A DNA stretch of 64,000 nucleotides from Thermosulfurimonas sp. F29 (lineage in GTDB: Bacteria > Desulfobacterota > Thermodesulfobacteria > Thermodesulfobacteriales > Thermodesulfobacteriaceae): contig NZ_JAIFYA010000001.1 of assembly GCF_019688735.1 (NCBI RefSeq), positions 62,001-126,000 of the forward strand, read 5' to 3'. How positions within the stretch are numbered: the stretch's first letter is position 1; the number at the start of each line of letters is the position of its first letter. This document shows positions 28,505 through 37,734 of this stretch, piece by piece. Under the pieces are notes generated by a model. It saw nothing but the letters and a program-made list of their open reading frames with translations. It ran no database searches and was not told the origin of the DNA. The position numbers were made by a program, and so were the translations under genes.

Positions 28505-29643
28505 AGGGAAGCCTCCCCGCTTAATCTCAGCTCGTATTTGAAGGGTGTCCCCATGGGATCGTGGCAGGTCACGCAGGTCAAACTCTGACCGGTGCGCGGA
28601 TCCTTGACTTTCTCACCGATGGGGTGGGTAAACTTGCCCTGGGTCTTGTGACACCGTACGCACACCGCAATGGCATCTCCCTTGAGCATCCCGGCGAACC
28701 GGGAACCGTGACCCTCGTGACAATCCAGACACCTTCCCCAGGCCGGATGAATGTGAAGACTCTCCCTCTTCTGAACCAGAGCCTCACGATGGCACCGGAT
28801 GCAGAGCCAGTCCGGAGAACCGCGAAGAAGGATTCGATTGTCCGAGGCGTGCGGGGAATGGCAGTTCACGCAGAAGGGCCTCCGATCGGAACGCATATAA
28901 TGGGTATGCACCTTCAAAAAGTCGGACTTCCGATCCCGATGACACGAAAGACACATCTCCACCCCTGAACGCCCGCTCTCGTGACACTCCCCGCAGGCCT
29001 TCTTTCCGTAGGGCTCGTGCAGAAAATTGCGGACCAGATGGGGACGATCGCTCCCGTGAGGATTGTGACAGAGAAGACAGTCCATATCGGAACGGGCATA
29101 CCTTCCGTGAAGGGAGACGGTGCGCTCCTTTTCGTGGCAACGATAACACACCCCCGCCCCCTCCTGTCTTAAAAGCGGCCTCGTTTTTCCGAAATGCGCG
29201 CGGTGACAGGCCAGGCATTGCCCCCTCTTAAAGGGCGCATGGGTGACCCTGTACGAAACCTTCCTTAAATTCCGGTGACAGTTAAAACATAACTCCGCTC
29301 CGGAGGAAGCCAGCAACCCCTTTGGACCGGCGTGAGGTTGATGACAGCGACCGCAGGCTCCCCGCTTCACCGGGAGATGGACCCAGGTGGCCCTTAACAT
29401 CCTTTCCCGAAAGTCCTTATGGCATTCGTAGCACAGATCGGGAATGGGTCTTCGCAAAAGATGGGCATAACGGGATACATGCGGAAAGTGACACCTCTCG
29501 CACCGGGCTTCCTTTACCGGACCGTGTTGCACCGCCCCCTTAAAGGCCCCGGGACGATGACAACCCCCGTTGAAGCAGTTAACCGCCCCCGGAGCCGGCG
29601 TCACCCACAGGAGCCCCAGCAGAACCAGCCACACCCACCTCAT
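28477..29643 (-). CDS. Exported hexadecahaem cytochrome c
   Basis: 388 residues with a signal peptide (MRWVWLVLLGLLWVTPAPGA) and sixteen predicted haem sites: one CFNGGCH (CX4CH) at the start, then fifteen CxxCH from CERCH to the final CLECH. Paired motifs of the form CxxCH-x2-H alternate with singles, the doubled-CXXCH arrangement of long, rod-like periplasmic or surface cytochromes. It overlaps the 26-haem gene by ATGA and the propeller gene by 28 bp. It could bridge the periplasm or extend from the outer-membrane conduit. Confidence 0.87.
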   Translation of the reverse strand: MRWVWLVLLGLLWVTPAPGAVNCFNGGCHRPGAFKGAVQHGPVKEARCERCHFPHVSRYAHLLRRPIPDLCYECHKDFRERMLRATWVHLPVKRGACGRCHQPHAGPKGLLASSGAELCFNCHRNLRKVSYRVTHAPFKRGQCLACHRAHFGKTRPLLRQEGAGVCYRCHEKERTVSLHGRYARSDMDCLLCHNPHGSDRPHLVRNFLHEPYGKKACGECHESGRSGVEMCLSCHRDRKSDFLKVHTHYMRSDRRPFCVNCHSPHASDNRILLRGSPDWLCIRCHREALVQKRESLHIHPAWGRCLDCHEGHGSRFAGMLKGDAIAVCVRCHKTQGKFTHPIGEKVKDPRTGQSLTCVTCHDPMGTPFKYELRLSGEASLCLECHKGY

Positions 29644-31562
29644 TTCTTCCTCCTGTGACAGGGCTCGCAGTTGTCCTCCTCAAAGGGCGGATGAGTGGAT
29701 CCGGACCAGAGCTGGCGTTCATCCGCCCCGCCATGGGGATCATGACAGGTCACACATAAACGCCCGGAAGGCGCTATCCCTTCATGACTTTCCGCGAGCA
29801 CCGAACCGTCCTCATGACAGGTAAAACACAGTCGAGAAGGGGATACCCTGACCAGAGCCCTGTAGCGGGAGGTGTGAGGACGATGACACTTTAGACAGTC
29901 CTCCCGGGCCGGAGGATGGGCCACCCCCTGTTTCCAGAACTCGCTCACCTCCCCGTGACAGGAGAGACAGATTTTCTGCTGATCCCGGCGCAAGTAACCC
30001 TTCACATTCCCTCCGTGGGGAGCATGGCATTCCTTGCAATTCCCCCTTTCCACCGGAGCGTGCACCACCGGAAGACTTCTCGCCCTTTCGCCCAGCTTTT
30101 CATGACATCCGTAACATACCTCGGCCAGCGGTTTGGGGGCCTGGAAGGGATAATCCGAAGCGTGGGGCTCATGACAGAGATCGCATCTCTTTTCCGCCAC
30201 CGGAAGATGCACCTGTTTATACCCCTCCACCTCCCTGAACCAGCCCCCGTGACACCCGCGACATAACTGCATCCACCCCTTGCGGAGGAGCCCCTTCTGC
30301 CCGGACACATGAGGATCATGACAACCGGAACATTTCCCCTGAGCAAAGGGGGTGTGCACACTGAAAGCCGACTGTTCTTCCCGGGTGCCGGGATGACACC
30401 GAAAACAGAGCTTCTCCTCCTCAGCCACCAGAAGACCCGGCCGGGAAGACTCGTGAGGCGCATGACAATCCAGACATAACCCCCGGGAGGCAGGCTCATG
30501 CCGCACCGCTCCGAAGAACTTGTTGCGGTGGCACTTCAGGCACAACTTCTCTCTTGAAGTGCGCAGCAGCCCCTTTTCTGGAGATACATGCGGGCGGTGA
30601 CAGCCCAGACAGAGCCCCTTTTTGACCGCCCCGTGAACCTCGCGCGCCGCCGCATGCTCGGACTTTTTCTTCCCCAGGAAATAACTGTGACAGGAGGTAC
30701 AGAGTTTCTGAGGAGAGGATACCAAGAGCGGTGAAAAGGCACTGCCGTGAGGATTGTGACAGTCCAGACAGCTTCCCTCCCGATATGGGGGATGTACCTC
30801 CCAGGCCCGGTCCTTCTCGTGACACCTCCAGCACAGATCCGGCACGGAAGCAACCGTTTTAAGGGGTTCCTCCCCGCTCATCCTGTGACACTTCTCGCAC
30901 TTCTCCTCCTTTACCGGTGCGTGGAGAGAAGCCCTGAAAAGATGGGGTTTGTCCGAGGAGTGCGGATTGTGACAGGAAACACAATCCCCTCCCACGGCCA
31001 CCCCGTGCGATTTTTCCAGATCCTCCGGGGAATGACACTCCAGACACAGGGAAGATACCCGGTCCTTGAGGAGGCCCTTGACCTCCGAAACATGCGGAGC
31101 GTGACACTTAAGACAACCCTCCTGAAGGGCCCTGTGCCGATAACGACCGCGAAGAACCTCTTTATGACAGCCCAAACAGAGCTCGTCCGTTTTGGCCTTG
31201 AGCAGCTTGGGTTCGGGGGCGGCATGAAAACCGTGGCACCTGTCACAACGCCCCTCCTTCACGGGACGATGAAGAAATCCCTGCCGAAACTTCTGTTCCA
31301 GATCCTTGTGACACCGCAAACACAGAACCGGGGGCTCCACCTTAAGAAAGGCTCCACCGATAAGTCCGTGGGGCCTGTGACAGCCGTAACAATCCCCCCG
31401 GGCCACCGGCGCATGCACCACCGGCCCCTCCTGCTTCACCCTGGCCACCATCTTCGGATGACAGTCCACGCACTTCTTGCGAACCCGGGGCCCCTGCGGA
31501 CCCGGAGCCGGACCACAGGAAGCCAGAAGAACCAGCAGCAACCCTATCGCCCACCACCTCAT
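29640..31562 (-). CDS. 26-haem cytochrome c lipoprotein
   Basis: 640 residues with lipobox LLASC (C16) followed by a Pro/Gly linker and 26 CxxCH motifs, from CVDCH to the final CEPCH, about one per 24 residues. The chain repeats a unit of roughly 50 residues, 'CxxCH-xPH ... LL ... LCxxCH', consistent with a long tandem array of dihaem modules. The ATG at 31562 overlaps the foldase stop (ATGA). With the 16-haem protein and the beta-barrel it is a candidate trans-envelope or surface wire. It is the largest haem count in the window. Confidence 0.88.
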   Translation of the reverse strand: MRWWAIGLLLVLLASCGPAPGPQGPRVRKKCVDCHPKMVARVKQEGPVVHAPVARGDCYGCHRPHGLIGGAFLKVEPPVLCLRCHKDLEQKFRQGFLHRPVKEGRCDRCHGFHAAPEPKLLKAKTDELCLGCHKEVLRGRYRHRALQEGCLKCHAPHVSEVKGLLKDRVSSLCLECHSPEDLEKSHGVAVGGDCVSCHNPHSSDKPHLFRASLHAPVKEEKCEKCHRMSGEEPLKTVASVPDLCWRCHEKDRAWEVHPPYREGSCLDCHNPHGSAFSPLLVSSPQKLCTSCHSYFLGKKKSEHAAAREVHGAVKKGLCLGCHRPHVSPEKGLLRTSREKLCLKCHRNKFFGAVRHEPASRGLCLDCHAPHESSRPGLLVAEEEKLCFRCHPGTREEQSAFSVHTPFAQGKCSGCHDPHVSGQKGLLRKGWMQLCRGCHGGWFREVEGYKQVHLPVAEKRCDLCHEPHASDYPFQAPKPLAEVCYGCHEKLGERARSLPVVHAPVERGNCKECHAPHGGNVKGYLRRDQQKICLSCHGEVSEFWKQGVAHPPAREDCLKCHRPHTSRYRALVRVSPSRLCFTCHEDGSVLAESHEGIAPSGRLCVTCHDPHGGADERQLWSGSTHPPFEEDNCEPCHRRKK

Positions 31563-33163
31563 GTCCCCAGCTCCTTCAACAATTTCTGCCAGGCCTTTTC
31601 GTTTATCTCAATACGGGAACGAAGCTTGAGCCTCTCCACATAATCGCGACGCAACTCCTCAAACCTCTCCCGCTCCAGAATGCTCTTAATGCTATCCTTG
31701 ACCATCTTGAAGGGATGAGGGCTGGGAGGAATACGATCTATAAGCTTGATGATGAAGTAGTCCTTATCCACCTTGAAAAGGGGAGAAATGTCCCCGGGCT
31801 CAAGGGTATCCAGGACCTTCTTGATCTCCGGGCGCACCTGATCCTCCCGGTAGGTCTGAGGATGAACCCCGTGAAAATAAAGCCTCTTGGCCACCTCAAA
31901 GAAATCCTCCCCCGATCGAATCCGACGATAAAGTTCCCGCATGAGCTTCTCGTCTCCGCTCTGAATAACCGCAATCACCACCTTCCCGGGACGCAGGTAA
32001 TCCTGCTTGTGCTCCTCATAATATTCCCGGATATCCTCCTCGGTAACCTTCACCTTGGGCCAGATGACCTGACGCTCGAACTCCCGCACCAGCATCTGAC
32101 GCTTGTAAAACTCCCACAGGGACTTAAGGGGCTCGCGCCTCTCGTAGTGGCGATTCAGGGCTTCCAGATCCGTAAGGGTCTCCGCCACGATATTGTTGAC
32201 CACTATTTTCCTCAACCTCCGAAGATCCTCTTCCGAAAGCTTTTTTCTCTCGGGATAGCGCAGCGCACGATCCCTCTTAAGCAACTCCTGAAAATCCCGC
32301 GCCGAAAGCTCCTTGTCCGCTATCCGAATAACCACCCGGTCTTTCAGATCATCGGGAAGTTTCCCCTCCGGAGTGATTTTATTAATGGTATCCCAGGCTA
32401 TCTCCACCCTGTACTTCTTTTTCAATCTCTCTATTAGATCCCGCGTAAGTCGAGCCTCCTCCTCCCGGCGAAAGAGATCCCCTAAATCCGGCAACATATC
32501 CCTGAAATCCCCCGGAGTGGGTCCCACCCTGTCCTCCACACACACCACCACGAATCGCTTGCCCCGCTGATACGGCCCCAGCACCGCTCCGGAAGCGGCT
32601 GAAACCACATCCTTGCGAAGAAATGGAGGAATCTGGCGGGGCCTTCTGTATCCCAAATCCCTCTTCTTTTTCCTGGGGATCTTTTCAAAGACCTTCTGAC
32701 ACCCTTCCTGCCGGGCCTTTTCAGCCCAGGTGCGGGCCTCGGTGGCGTTTTCCGAATAAAAAACCCTGAGTCTTACCCGGGGAACGAACTCCCGAAGGTA
32801 GAGATCCCAGAGTTTTTCCCTCGTGGCGTGGATCTTCTGGTCCACCTCCTCGTTCCGGAGCAGCAGTAAAGACCTGACCTTTAAGAAAACCTCCAGCTTG
32901 CGACGATAATGGGGTGAATCGGCCAGATTCATGGACTCGGCCTCGTCGGCCAGAAGGTTCCACGCAATGAAATCGTCCAGAGCATCGGTAACCGGAGTGT
33001 TCTTATCGTGCCAGTAGTTCCACCACTTTTTAAAGTCCTCGGGAGTATAAGCTTTTCCGTTGATCCTGACCAGATAACCCTTACCGAAACCCAGAAAGGC
33101 CCGAGCCTGGAAGGGGGGCCCCCACAGCAGAATCAATAGTATTATCAGGAGGATACGCGACAT
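31559..33163 (-). CDS. SurA/PpiC-like periplasmic peptidyl-prolyl isomerase (foldase)
   Basis: 534 residues with a signal peptide (MSRILLIILLILLWGPPFQA). The N-terminal helical chaperone part contains LAGEAESMNLADSPHYRRKL-like text (read as NLLADEAESMNLADSP) and a second parvulin-like segment around 130-225. The C-terminal parvulin domain (about 385-490) contains KVVIAVIQSGDEKLMRELYR and IKKVLDTLEPGDISPLFKVD, typical of rotamases. It lies between the CsgG-like genes and the 26-haem gene with an ATGA overlap. It probably folds the exported cytochromes or the outer-membrane barrel. Confidence 0.85.
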   Translation of the reverse strand: MSRILLIILLILLWGPPFQARAFLGFGKGYLVRINGKAYTPEDFKKWWNYWHDKNTPVTDALDDFIAWNLLADEAESMNLADSPHYRRKLEVFLKVRSLLLLRNEEVDQKIHATREKLWDLYLREFVPRVRLRVFYSENATEARTWAEKARQEGCQKVFEKIPRKKKRDLGYRRPRQIPPFLRKDVVSAASGAVLGPYQRGKRFVVVCVEDRVGPTPGDFRDMLPDLGDLFRREEEARLTRDLIERLKKKYRVEIAWDTINKITPEGKLPDDLKDRVVIRIADKELSARDFQELLKRDRALRYPERKKLSEEDLRRLRKIVVNNIVAETLTDLEALNRHYERREPLKSLWEFYKRQMLVREFERQVIWPKVKVTEEDIREYYEEHKQDYLRPGKVVIAVIQSGDEKLMRELYRRIRSGEDFFEVAKRLYFHGVHPQTYREDQVRPEIKKVLDTLEPGDISPLFKVDKDYFIIKLIDRIPPSPHPFKMVKDSIKSILERERFEELRRDYVERLKLRSRIEINEKAWQKLLKELGT

Positions 33164-33726
33164 CTGAAGAGACTCCTTTTCATGGAGGTCCTGACCACCT
33201 CGTGAACCATCCTCTGGGCCAGGCCGCTAAGGGAAGAAACCTTTCCGAAATGAAGAATCTTTCTATAGTCCTCCCCGTCTTTCACATAATAGGTTCCCCA
33301 GAGGAAGTGCCCATCTCTCACATCCTTCACCCACAGAAAAAATCCCAGTCGGACCTGATCCCCCACCTCCCGGGCCTCGGTCACCATCCCTCCCACCACC
33401 GCCTTGATTCCGAGCTCCTCCCCCATCTTCTCCATCACCCGGGCCGGAATACTCTCTCCCGGAAGACAACGCTCCCGCTCCAGGAATCGCTTAACCACCC
33501 CCTCCTCCGTAACCTCAAGACCGGAATTCACCAGCTCGGCAATCACCACCCGGGTGACCAACTCCCCTGCCCCCTCACGACGGGTCTGATTAACAAAGGG
33601 AAGAACCGCAACCCGACAGATCCCGGACTCACCATGGGCCGCTATGCGCAATCTGGGCCCCTTTCCGGCACACGAAAAGACCAGAAAGACCAGAAGAATT
33701 AACCCCGGCCACCTCCGGCGCAACAC
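33145..33726 (-). CDS. CsgG/TolB-N-like lipoprotein (1 of 3)
   Basis: I start this 193-residue protein at the GTG at 33726, 2 bp after the upstream stop and eight bases after a GGAG; a GTG at 33747 is possible but overlaps the neighbour. The lipobox is VFSC (C19). The core reads CRVAVLPFVNQTRREGAGEL, VVIAELVNSGLEVTEEGVVK and ELGIKAVVGGMVTEAREVGD, the alternating pattern of CsgG and GNA1162-type proteins. It is shorter than E. coli CsgG and lacks an obvious pair of membrane hairpins. It overlaps the foldase gene by 19 bp. Confidence 0.72.
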   Translation of the reverse strand: MLRRRWPGLILLVFLVFSCAGKGPRLRIAAHGESGICRVAVLPFVNQTRREGAGELVTRVVIAELVNSGLEVTEEGVVKRFLERERCLPGESIPARVMEKMGEELGIKAVVGGMVTEAREVGDQVRLGFFLWVKDVRDGHFLWGTYYVKDGEDYRKILHFGKVSSLSGLAQRMVHEVVRTSMKRSLFRCRVSS

Positions 33727-33728
33727 CC

Positions 33729-35216
33729 CTAAAACTCCGTAACCCACTTCTGAGCCTTGGCCCTGTTCTCCTGCTCTTCACCCTCTTTCTTGGCCTGGAG
33801 CACCACCGGCACGATCTTGCGATTCCGCACGATCATCCGGTTGCCCAGCACATCCCTTAGCCTGAGACTGTAACGCAAGCCCTTCGGAACCCTATCCAGG
33901 ATCAACTCCCTGGCCACAGGCCCCCGACCCCGTAGCTCCTTTATCAATCTCCCATTTCCATCCCGGAGCTCAAGCGTCCAGCTCCGGAGGGGAACGAGAT
34001 GACGGGCGATGCGAAAAGAGATCCTGACCCGATCCCCATCCCTAACCGCCTCCACCTGAACCGCGGGAGGGGAACCCACATAGATAAGCTTCGTCTCCTT
34101 CCAGGCCTCGTTCCCCGCCTCGTCCCATACCTTAAATCTTACCCGATAGACCCCCTCGGGAAGCTTTCTGCCGCTGGCATCCGTGCCTCGCCAGATTATC
34201 CGTCGGGGAAGATTGCCCATACCTTCCTGATTGATGATGGGACCATTACCCTTTTCCGGAAGGATCTGCACTGCCCAGCGCACAATCCGATCGGGTCTCT
34301 CAAGGACCGGACGCAACTCCACATAGTTCCTGAAGGCCGGGGCCTCCGGGGTCTCGCGAACCCGATAGACCCGCAAATCAATCGCCGGGGGAGTATTGTC
34401 CACACGGTAGGTGGCCAGAAAGAAACGCTTCTCCAGGTGCCATCCGGTCTTCCACTCCAGAACCAGATTTACCGGATATCGTCCCTCCTCCTCCGGAGCT
34501 CGCCAGAAGGCCAGATAATAAATCCCCTCCTTTATCAGGGGCACCTTCCTGCCGCCCAGATCCACCAGCATCCGATCCGGAGGAGGCCCGGAAATACGCA
34601 TCCTTATGGCGCATTCCACCTTCTCACCTCCGCGCACACTGCGCGGACGAAGCAGGATCTCATCCACCGCCACCACCGGAGGGGGTACGGCCTGGACCCC
34701 GAGCTCCTCCTTCAACCCGGCAAATAGTCTTTCGCAACTCCTGCGGAGAAAGTCCTGAAAGGTGACCCGTCCGAGACCGAGAAGGGGGTGCCAGTCCTTC
34801 CCGGTGAAGGAAACCGTGCCCGCCCACACCAGCTTGAAGGTGCTGGTCTCGAGGATCCGCACCGAAAGCCCCAGCAAGGGCTCCCTGGGGTCCTTTTCCA
34901 GCACCGTGCCCAACAGGATGAACCTGGCCCGAAACTTCCTCAGAAGCTCCCTGGCCACTACCTGATCAATCCAGCCGGGGCTCTTCACCCGGAGGCGAGC
35001 CAGCTCCGGAATCACCTGCTCGGGATAGATAACCTGAAATCCCTCCCCCGCCAGATAATCCGCCACCGCCCGCGCCACCTCCAGATCCACTCCGTTGAGC
35101 CCTTTACTGAGATCCTCGAAGGGAAGCACGATAATCTGTGCCCGGACCGAAAGAACGAGGCCCAGCATCAGGGCCACGAGGGTGATCAGCACTTTTCTGA
35201 AATCAATCCCGGCCAT
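33729..35216 (-). CDS. Exported protein with CsgG-like N-domain and Ig/FlgD-like C-domains (2 of 3)
   Basis: 495 residues with a signal peptide (MAGIDFRKVLITLVALMLGLVLSVRA). Residues 27-170 resemble the CsgG/TolB-N fold (IIVLPFEDLSKGLNGVDLEV, FRARFILLGTVLEKDPREPL, LRILETSTFKLVWAGTVSF-like strand). The rest is beta-rich: VDNTPPAIDLRVYRVRETPE and LPEGVYRVRFKVWDEAGNEA look like Ig or FlgD-Ig repeats. No cysteine pairs or haem sites. It may form a periplasmic ring or connector with the two lipoproteins beside it; this is inferred from the company it keeps. Confidence 0.68.
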   Translation of the reverse strand: MAGIDFRKVLITLVALMLGLVLSVRAQIIVLPFEDLSKGLNGVDLEVARAVADYLAGEGFQVIYPEQVIPELARLRVKSPGWIDQVVARELLRKFRARFILLGTVLEKDPREPLLGLSVRILETSTFKLVWAGTVSFTGKDWHPLLGLGRVTFQDFLRRSCERLFAGLKEELGVQAVPPPVVAVDEILLRPRSVRGGEKVECAIRMRISGPPPDRMLVDLGGRKVPLIKEGIYYLAFWRAPEEEGRYPVNLVLEWKTGWHLEKRFFLATYRVDNTPPAIDLRVYRVRETPEAPAFRNYVELRPVLERPDRIVRWAVQILPEKGNGPIINQEGMGNLPRRIIWRGTDASGRKLPEGVYRVRFKVWDEAGNEAWKETKLIYVGSPPAVQVEAVRDGDRVRISFRIARHLVPLRSWTLELRDGNGRLIKELRGRGPVARELILDRVPKGLRYSLRLRDVLGNRMIVRNRKIVPVVLQAKKEGEEQENRAKAQKWVTEF

Positions 35217-35220
35217 AAAA

Positions 35221-35784
35221 TCACCTGAAGGTCTTCAAAAGTTTCGCGGCCAGATCGAAACTCACCTCGATGGCATTCCTGGGTTTAAAACCGAAAAGTC
35301 TTCCCACCAGGCTATAGCCCGTCTCCGTGCCCCCCGCCTTCCAGATGATCTCCCCGGAGGCCACATCCAGAAGCCGGAGACTCAGGCTCACCACCGGATA
35401 ACTGTAACTGCCCTCCCGTTCCGTCTCGTAGGCGTTAACGCTCCCCACGAGCAGGGCCTGCACCCCCAGGCGCTTCCCGAGCCGCCTCACCGTATCTCTG
35501 TCCAGCCCCATCCCTCCTTCCACCCCTTCCTCCGCCAGGACCTCGTCCACCACCGTGCGATCCACCACATCGAAAAGCCCCAGGGCCAGGGCCTCCATGG
35601 TCACTATGTCGCGCATGCGCTCGGCCACCTCCTTCTCCCGGGTGTGGTTCTCGAACTTGAGAACGGCCACCTTCTTGACGAAGGTGGGATCCACCCCCTC
35701 CCGCATATAGCTCTCCAGGTGTCCCCGGGAGGCACATCCGGCCAGAAAAAAGAGGAGGAGAAAACCCGCAAGGCACCGCCTCAT
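35221..35784 (-). CDS. CsgG/TolB-N-like lipoprotein (3 of 3)
   Basis: 187 residues with lipobox LAGC (C17). The mature part reads KKVAVLKFENHTREKEVAER, LGLFDVVDRTVVDEVLAEEG, LGVQALLVGSVNAYETEREG and LSLRLLDVASGEIIWKAGGT, the clearest CsgG-type pattern of the three. CsgG builds the ring-shaped outer-membrane secretion channel for curli. It is the first of the CsgG-like trio in transcription order, preceded by AAGGAGG and lying just after the beta-barrel gene. Confidence 0.78.
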   Translation of the reverse strand: MRRCLAGFLLLFFLAGCASRGHLESYMREGVDPTFVKKVAVLKFENHTREKEVAERMRDIVTMEALALGLFDVVDRTVVDEVLAEEGVEGGMGLDRDTVRRLGKRLGVQALLVGSVNAYETEREGSYSYPVVSLSLRLLDVASGEIIWKAGGTETGYSLVGRLFGFKPRNAIEVSFDLAAKLLKTFR

Positions 35785-35823
35785 CTTTAACGCCTCCTTA
35801 ACATTAAGGTAGCAATCTTTTAG

Positions 35824-37734
35824 TTAAAATACAAGGTTCAGATTTACAAGCCAGGTCCAGCTACTCCGGGAGTCGATCTTGCTCCAGGAGTAACTGGAAT
35901 TAAAATTTATGTGCGGCCCCAGATTCCAGGAGACATTCAGACTCAGGGAATCCCTCTTGGTACTGTTTCGAGAACCGTTCCAGCCCCCGCTCAGACGCAC
36001 CCTGGGCGTGGCGGCCAGGGAAAAGGAATACTGATAGTCATAGATCCTTTCCCCTCCGCTATCGGTAAGAATGTGATAGGTATTAAAGGATAGAATGCTC
36101 GAGACCCGCCAGGTCAGTATGGCGGAATATCGTTTGGTGGTGGAGGTTTCTCCCCCGGAAGCTTTGGAACGGGTGTAATCCGTACGAAGATCCAGGGTCA
36201 CGGTGGGCTTCAGCCGGGCCAGGAGATCCCAGCTCGTGGTAAATCCGGTGGTCTCGGAAGTGGAATTGCCGAAGGTGCGATTCCTGGAATAAGAAAAGTT
36301 GGTCTTCAGGATAAGATCCGGATAAAGTTCCATCTGGGCCCCCAGACCGTAGGACCGGGTCTCGGAGGTGGCCTCACCTCCGGTAAAGGCTTTATTGTAG
36401 GTATATGCGCCGCTAAGACTCACCGTATCCAGGGGATCGGAGCTCACCCCCAGGGAATAGCTCCAGGTCTCGTTTTTGGGCTGTCCCTCGGTCTCGTCGG
36501 AGGAGTAAGAGAGGGTCAAACGGGGCCGAAAGTAACGACTGGGATTCCAGGATCCGGAAAGGGAATGGTTAAAGCGTTTCACCTCCGCCCCCTCGTCGGG
36601 GCGGGTAATATCATAGGAAAAGTAATAACCGGTACGAATGTCCCGGGGAAAAGCATAGGCGAGGCTGAGGGATCCCTGATAATGTCTGGTGCGAGTCTCG
36701 ACATGCCCCTCCGTTACAAAATAAAAACCCCGGGCGCGGGGATCGGGTAAATCAAAAGCCCCTCCCAGCACCAGGGTGAGCCTTAAATACCCTGAACTTA
36801 TCGAGGAGGAAAACCGATAAGGCAGGGATACCCCGCTGGCCAGCCGCGTCCATCGAATTCCATCGGAGCTGTACTCAATGTCCCAGGAAGCGGTACCCGG
36901 GACGGAAATGCGGTTGATCCAGTCCCTGTACAGCTCTATCCCTTTTATGGCCGTGGCCCCCACCCGAACCACCACCGTATTGTTTCCCGCCGGATCCAGC
37001 CTGGCGGGAGGAGTACCGTTGAAAGATAAATCCACGAACACCCTGGCCTGCCCTCCCGGCCCCAGTGCATAGTCGGCCTCGCTCTTAACCAGAGAATATT
37101 GCTGGGAAAGAGCCAGAGATATCCCGTAGAAACGATTGCTATAGGTGAGACGGCCCACCTGAGAGGTATTTCGACTCCGGGAGTCCGCAACAAGATCCCG
37201 GTTCCAGTCCGAACGATAACTGTAATTGAGGGAAAGGTTCCGGAAAAAACCCCTTTCAAAGTCCCGCGACAGGGAAAATCCCCACCCGTGGTTCTTGCTG
37301 TCCACGGTTCGAGGATGAGCCTCGTTCCATTGGCGGCCCAGGTTGAAATAGAGTCCGACCTTTGCCTTTCGATAGTGGGTGGAGAGATCCGCGCTCCAGT
37401 TGTAGGAATTCATGGTGGGAGAGGAATCCGTGCGGGACTGGGTTCCGGTACCGGAAAGGTTGAAACTGAAAAGATCGTTGGTGAGGGTAAAAAAAACCGA
37501 AGGTACCCATGTCTTGCGCCAGGTATCCGCCTGGCTCTGATGAGAATAACGCACCGTTGCTCCGGCATTCATGGCCGGGGTCAAATCCCGCCAGAAAGAA
37601 AGGGTATAATTCCGACTCCACTGCGGGGGGGCCCCTTTGCTCTTGGTCCGTTGCCAGGAGGCGGAAAAATTGAAGGCCCACCCCGGCCCCCCCGCAAGAA
37701 GAAGGATCATCAGGAGGAGCCAGGGTTTTCTCAT
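35824..37734 (-). CDS. Outer-membrane beta-barrel, MtrB/PioB-sized
   Basis: 636 residues with a signal peptide (MRKPWLLLMILLLAGGPGWA) and alternating aromatic/polar strands throughout, for example NYTLSFWRDLTPAMNAGATV and SYSLGVSSDPLDTVSLSGAY, ending in NLNLVF with the terminal Phe used by BAM. An insertion at about 230-350 (FVDLSFNGTPPARLDPAGNN, WDIEYSSDGIRWTRLASGVS) resembles a discoidin/F5-8C-type beta-sandwich. There is no cysteine. Together with adjacent multihaem lipoproteins it would make a porin-cytochrome conduit. Overlaps the 12-haem lipoprotein gene by ATGA. Confidence 0.82.
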   Translation of the reverse strand: MRKPWLLLMILLLAGGPGWAFNFSASWQRTKSKGAPPQWSRNYTLSFWRDLTPAMNAGATVRYSHQSQADTWRKTWVPSVFFTLTNDLFSFNLSGTGTQSRTDSSPTMNSYNWSADLSTHYRKAKVGLYFNLGRQWNEAHPRTVDSKNHGWGFSLSRDFERGFFRNLSLNYSYRSDWNRDLVADSRSRNTSQVGRLTYSNRFYGISLALSQQYSLVKSEADYALGPGGQARVFVDLSFNGTPPARLDPAGNNTVVVRVGATAIKGIELYRDWINRISVPGTASWDIEYSSDGIRWTRLASGVSLPYRFSSSISSGYLRLTLVLGGAFDLPDPRARGFYFVTEGHVETRTRHYQGSLSLAYAFPRDIRTGYYFSYDITRPDEGAEVKRFNHSLSGSWNPSRYFRPRLTLSYSSDETEGQPKNETWSYSLGVSSDPLDTVSLSGAYTYNKAFTGGEATSETRSYGLGAQMELYPDLILKTNFSYSRNRTFGNSTSETTGFTTSWDLLARLKPTVTLDLRTDYTRSKASGGETSTTKRYSAILTWRVSSILSFNTYHILTDSGGERIYDYQYSFSLAATPRVRLSGGWNGSRNSTKRDSLSLNVSWNLGPHINFNSSYSWSKIDSRSSWTWLVNLNLVF

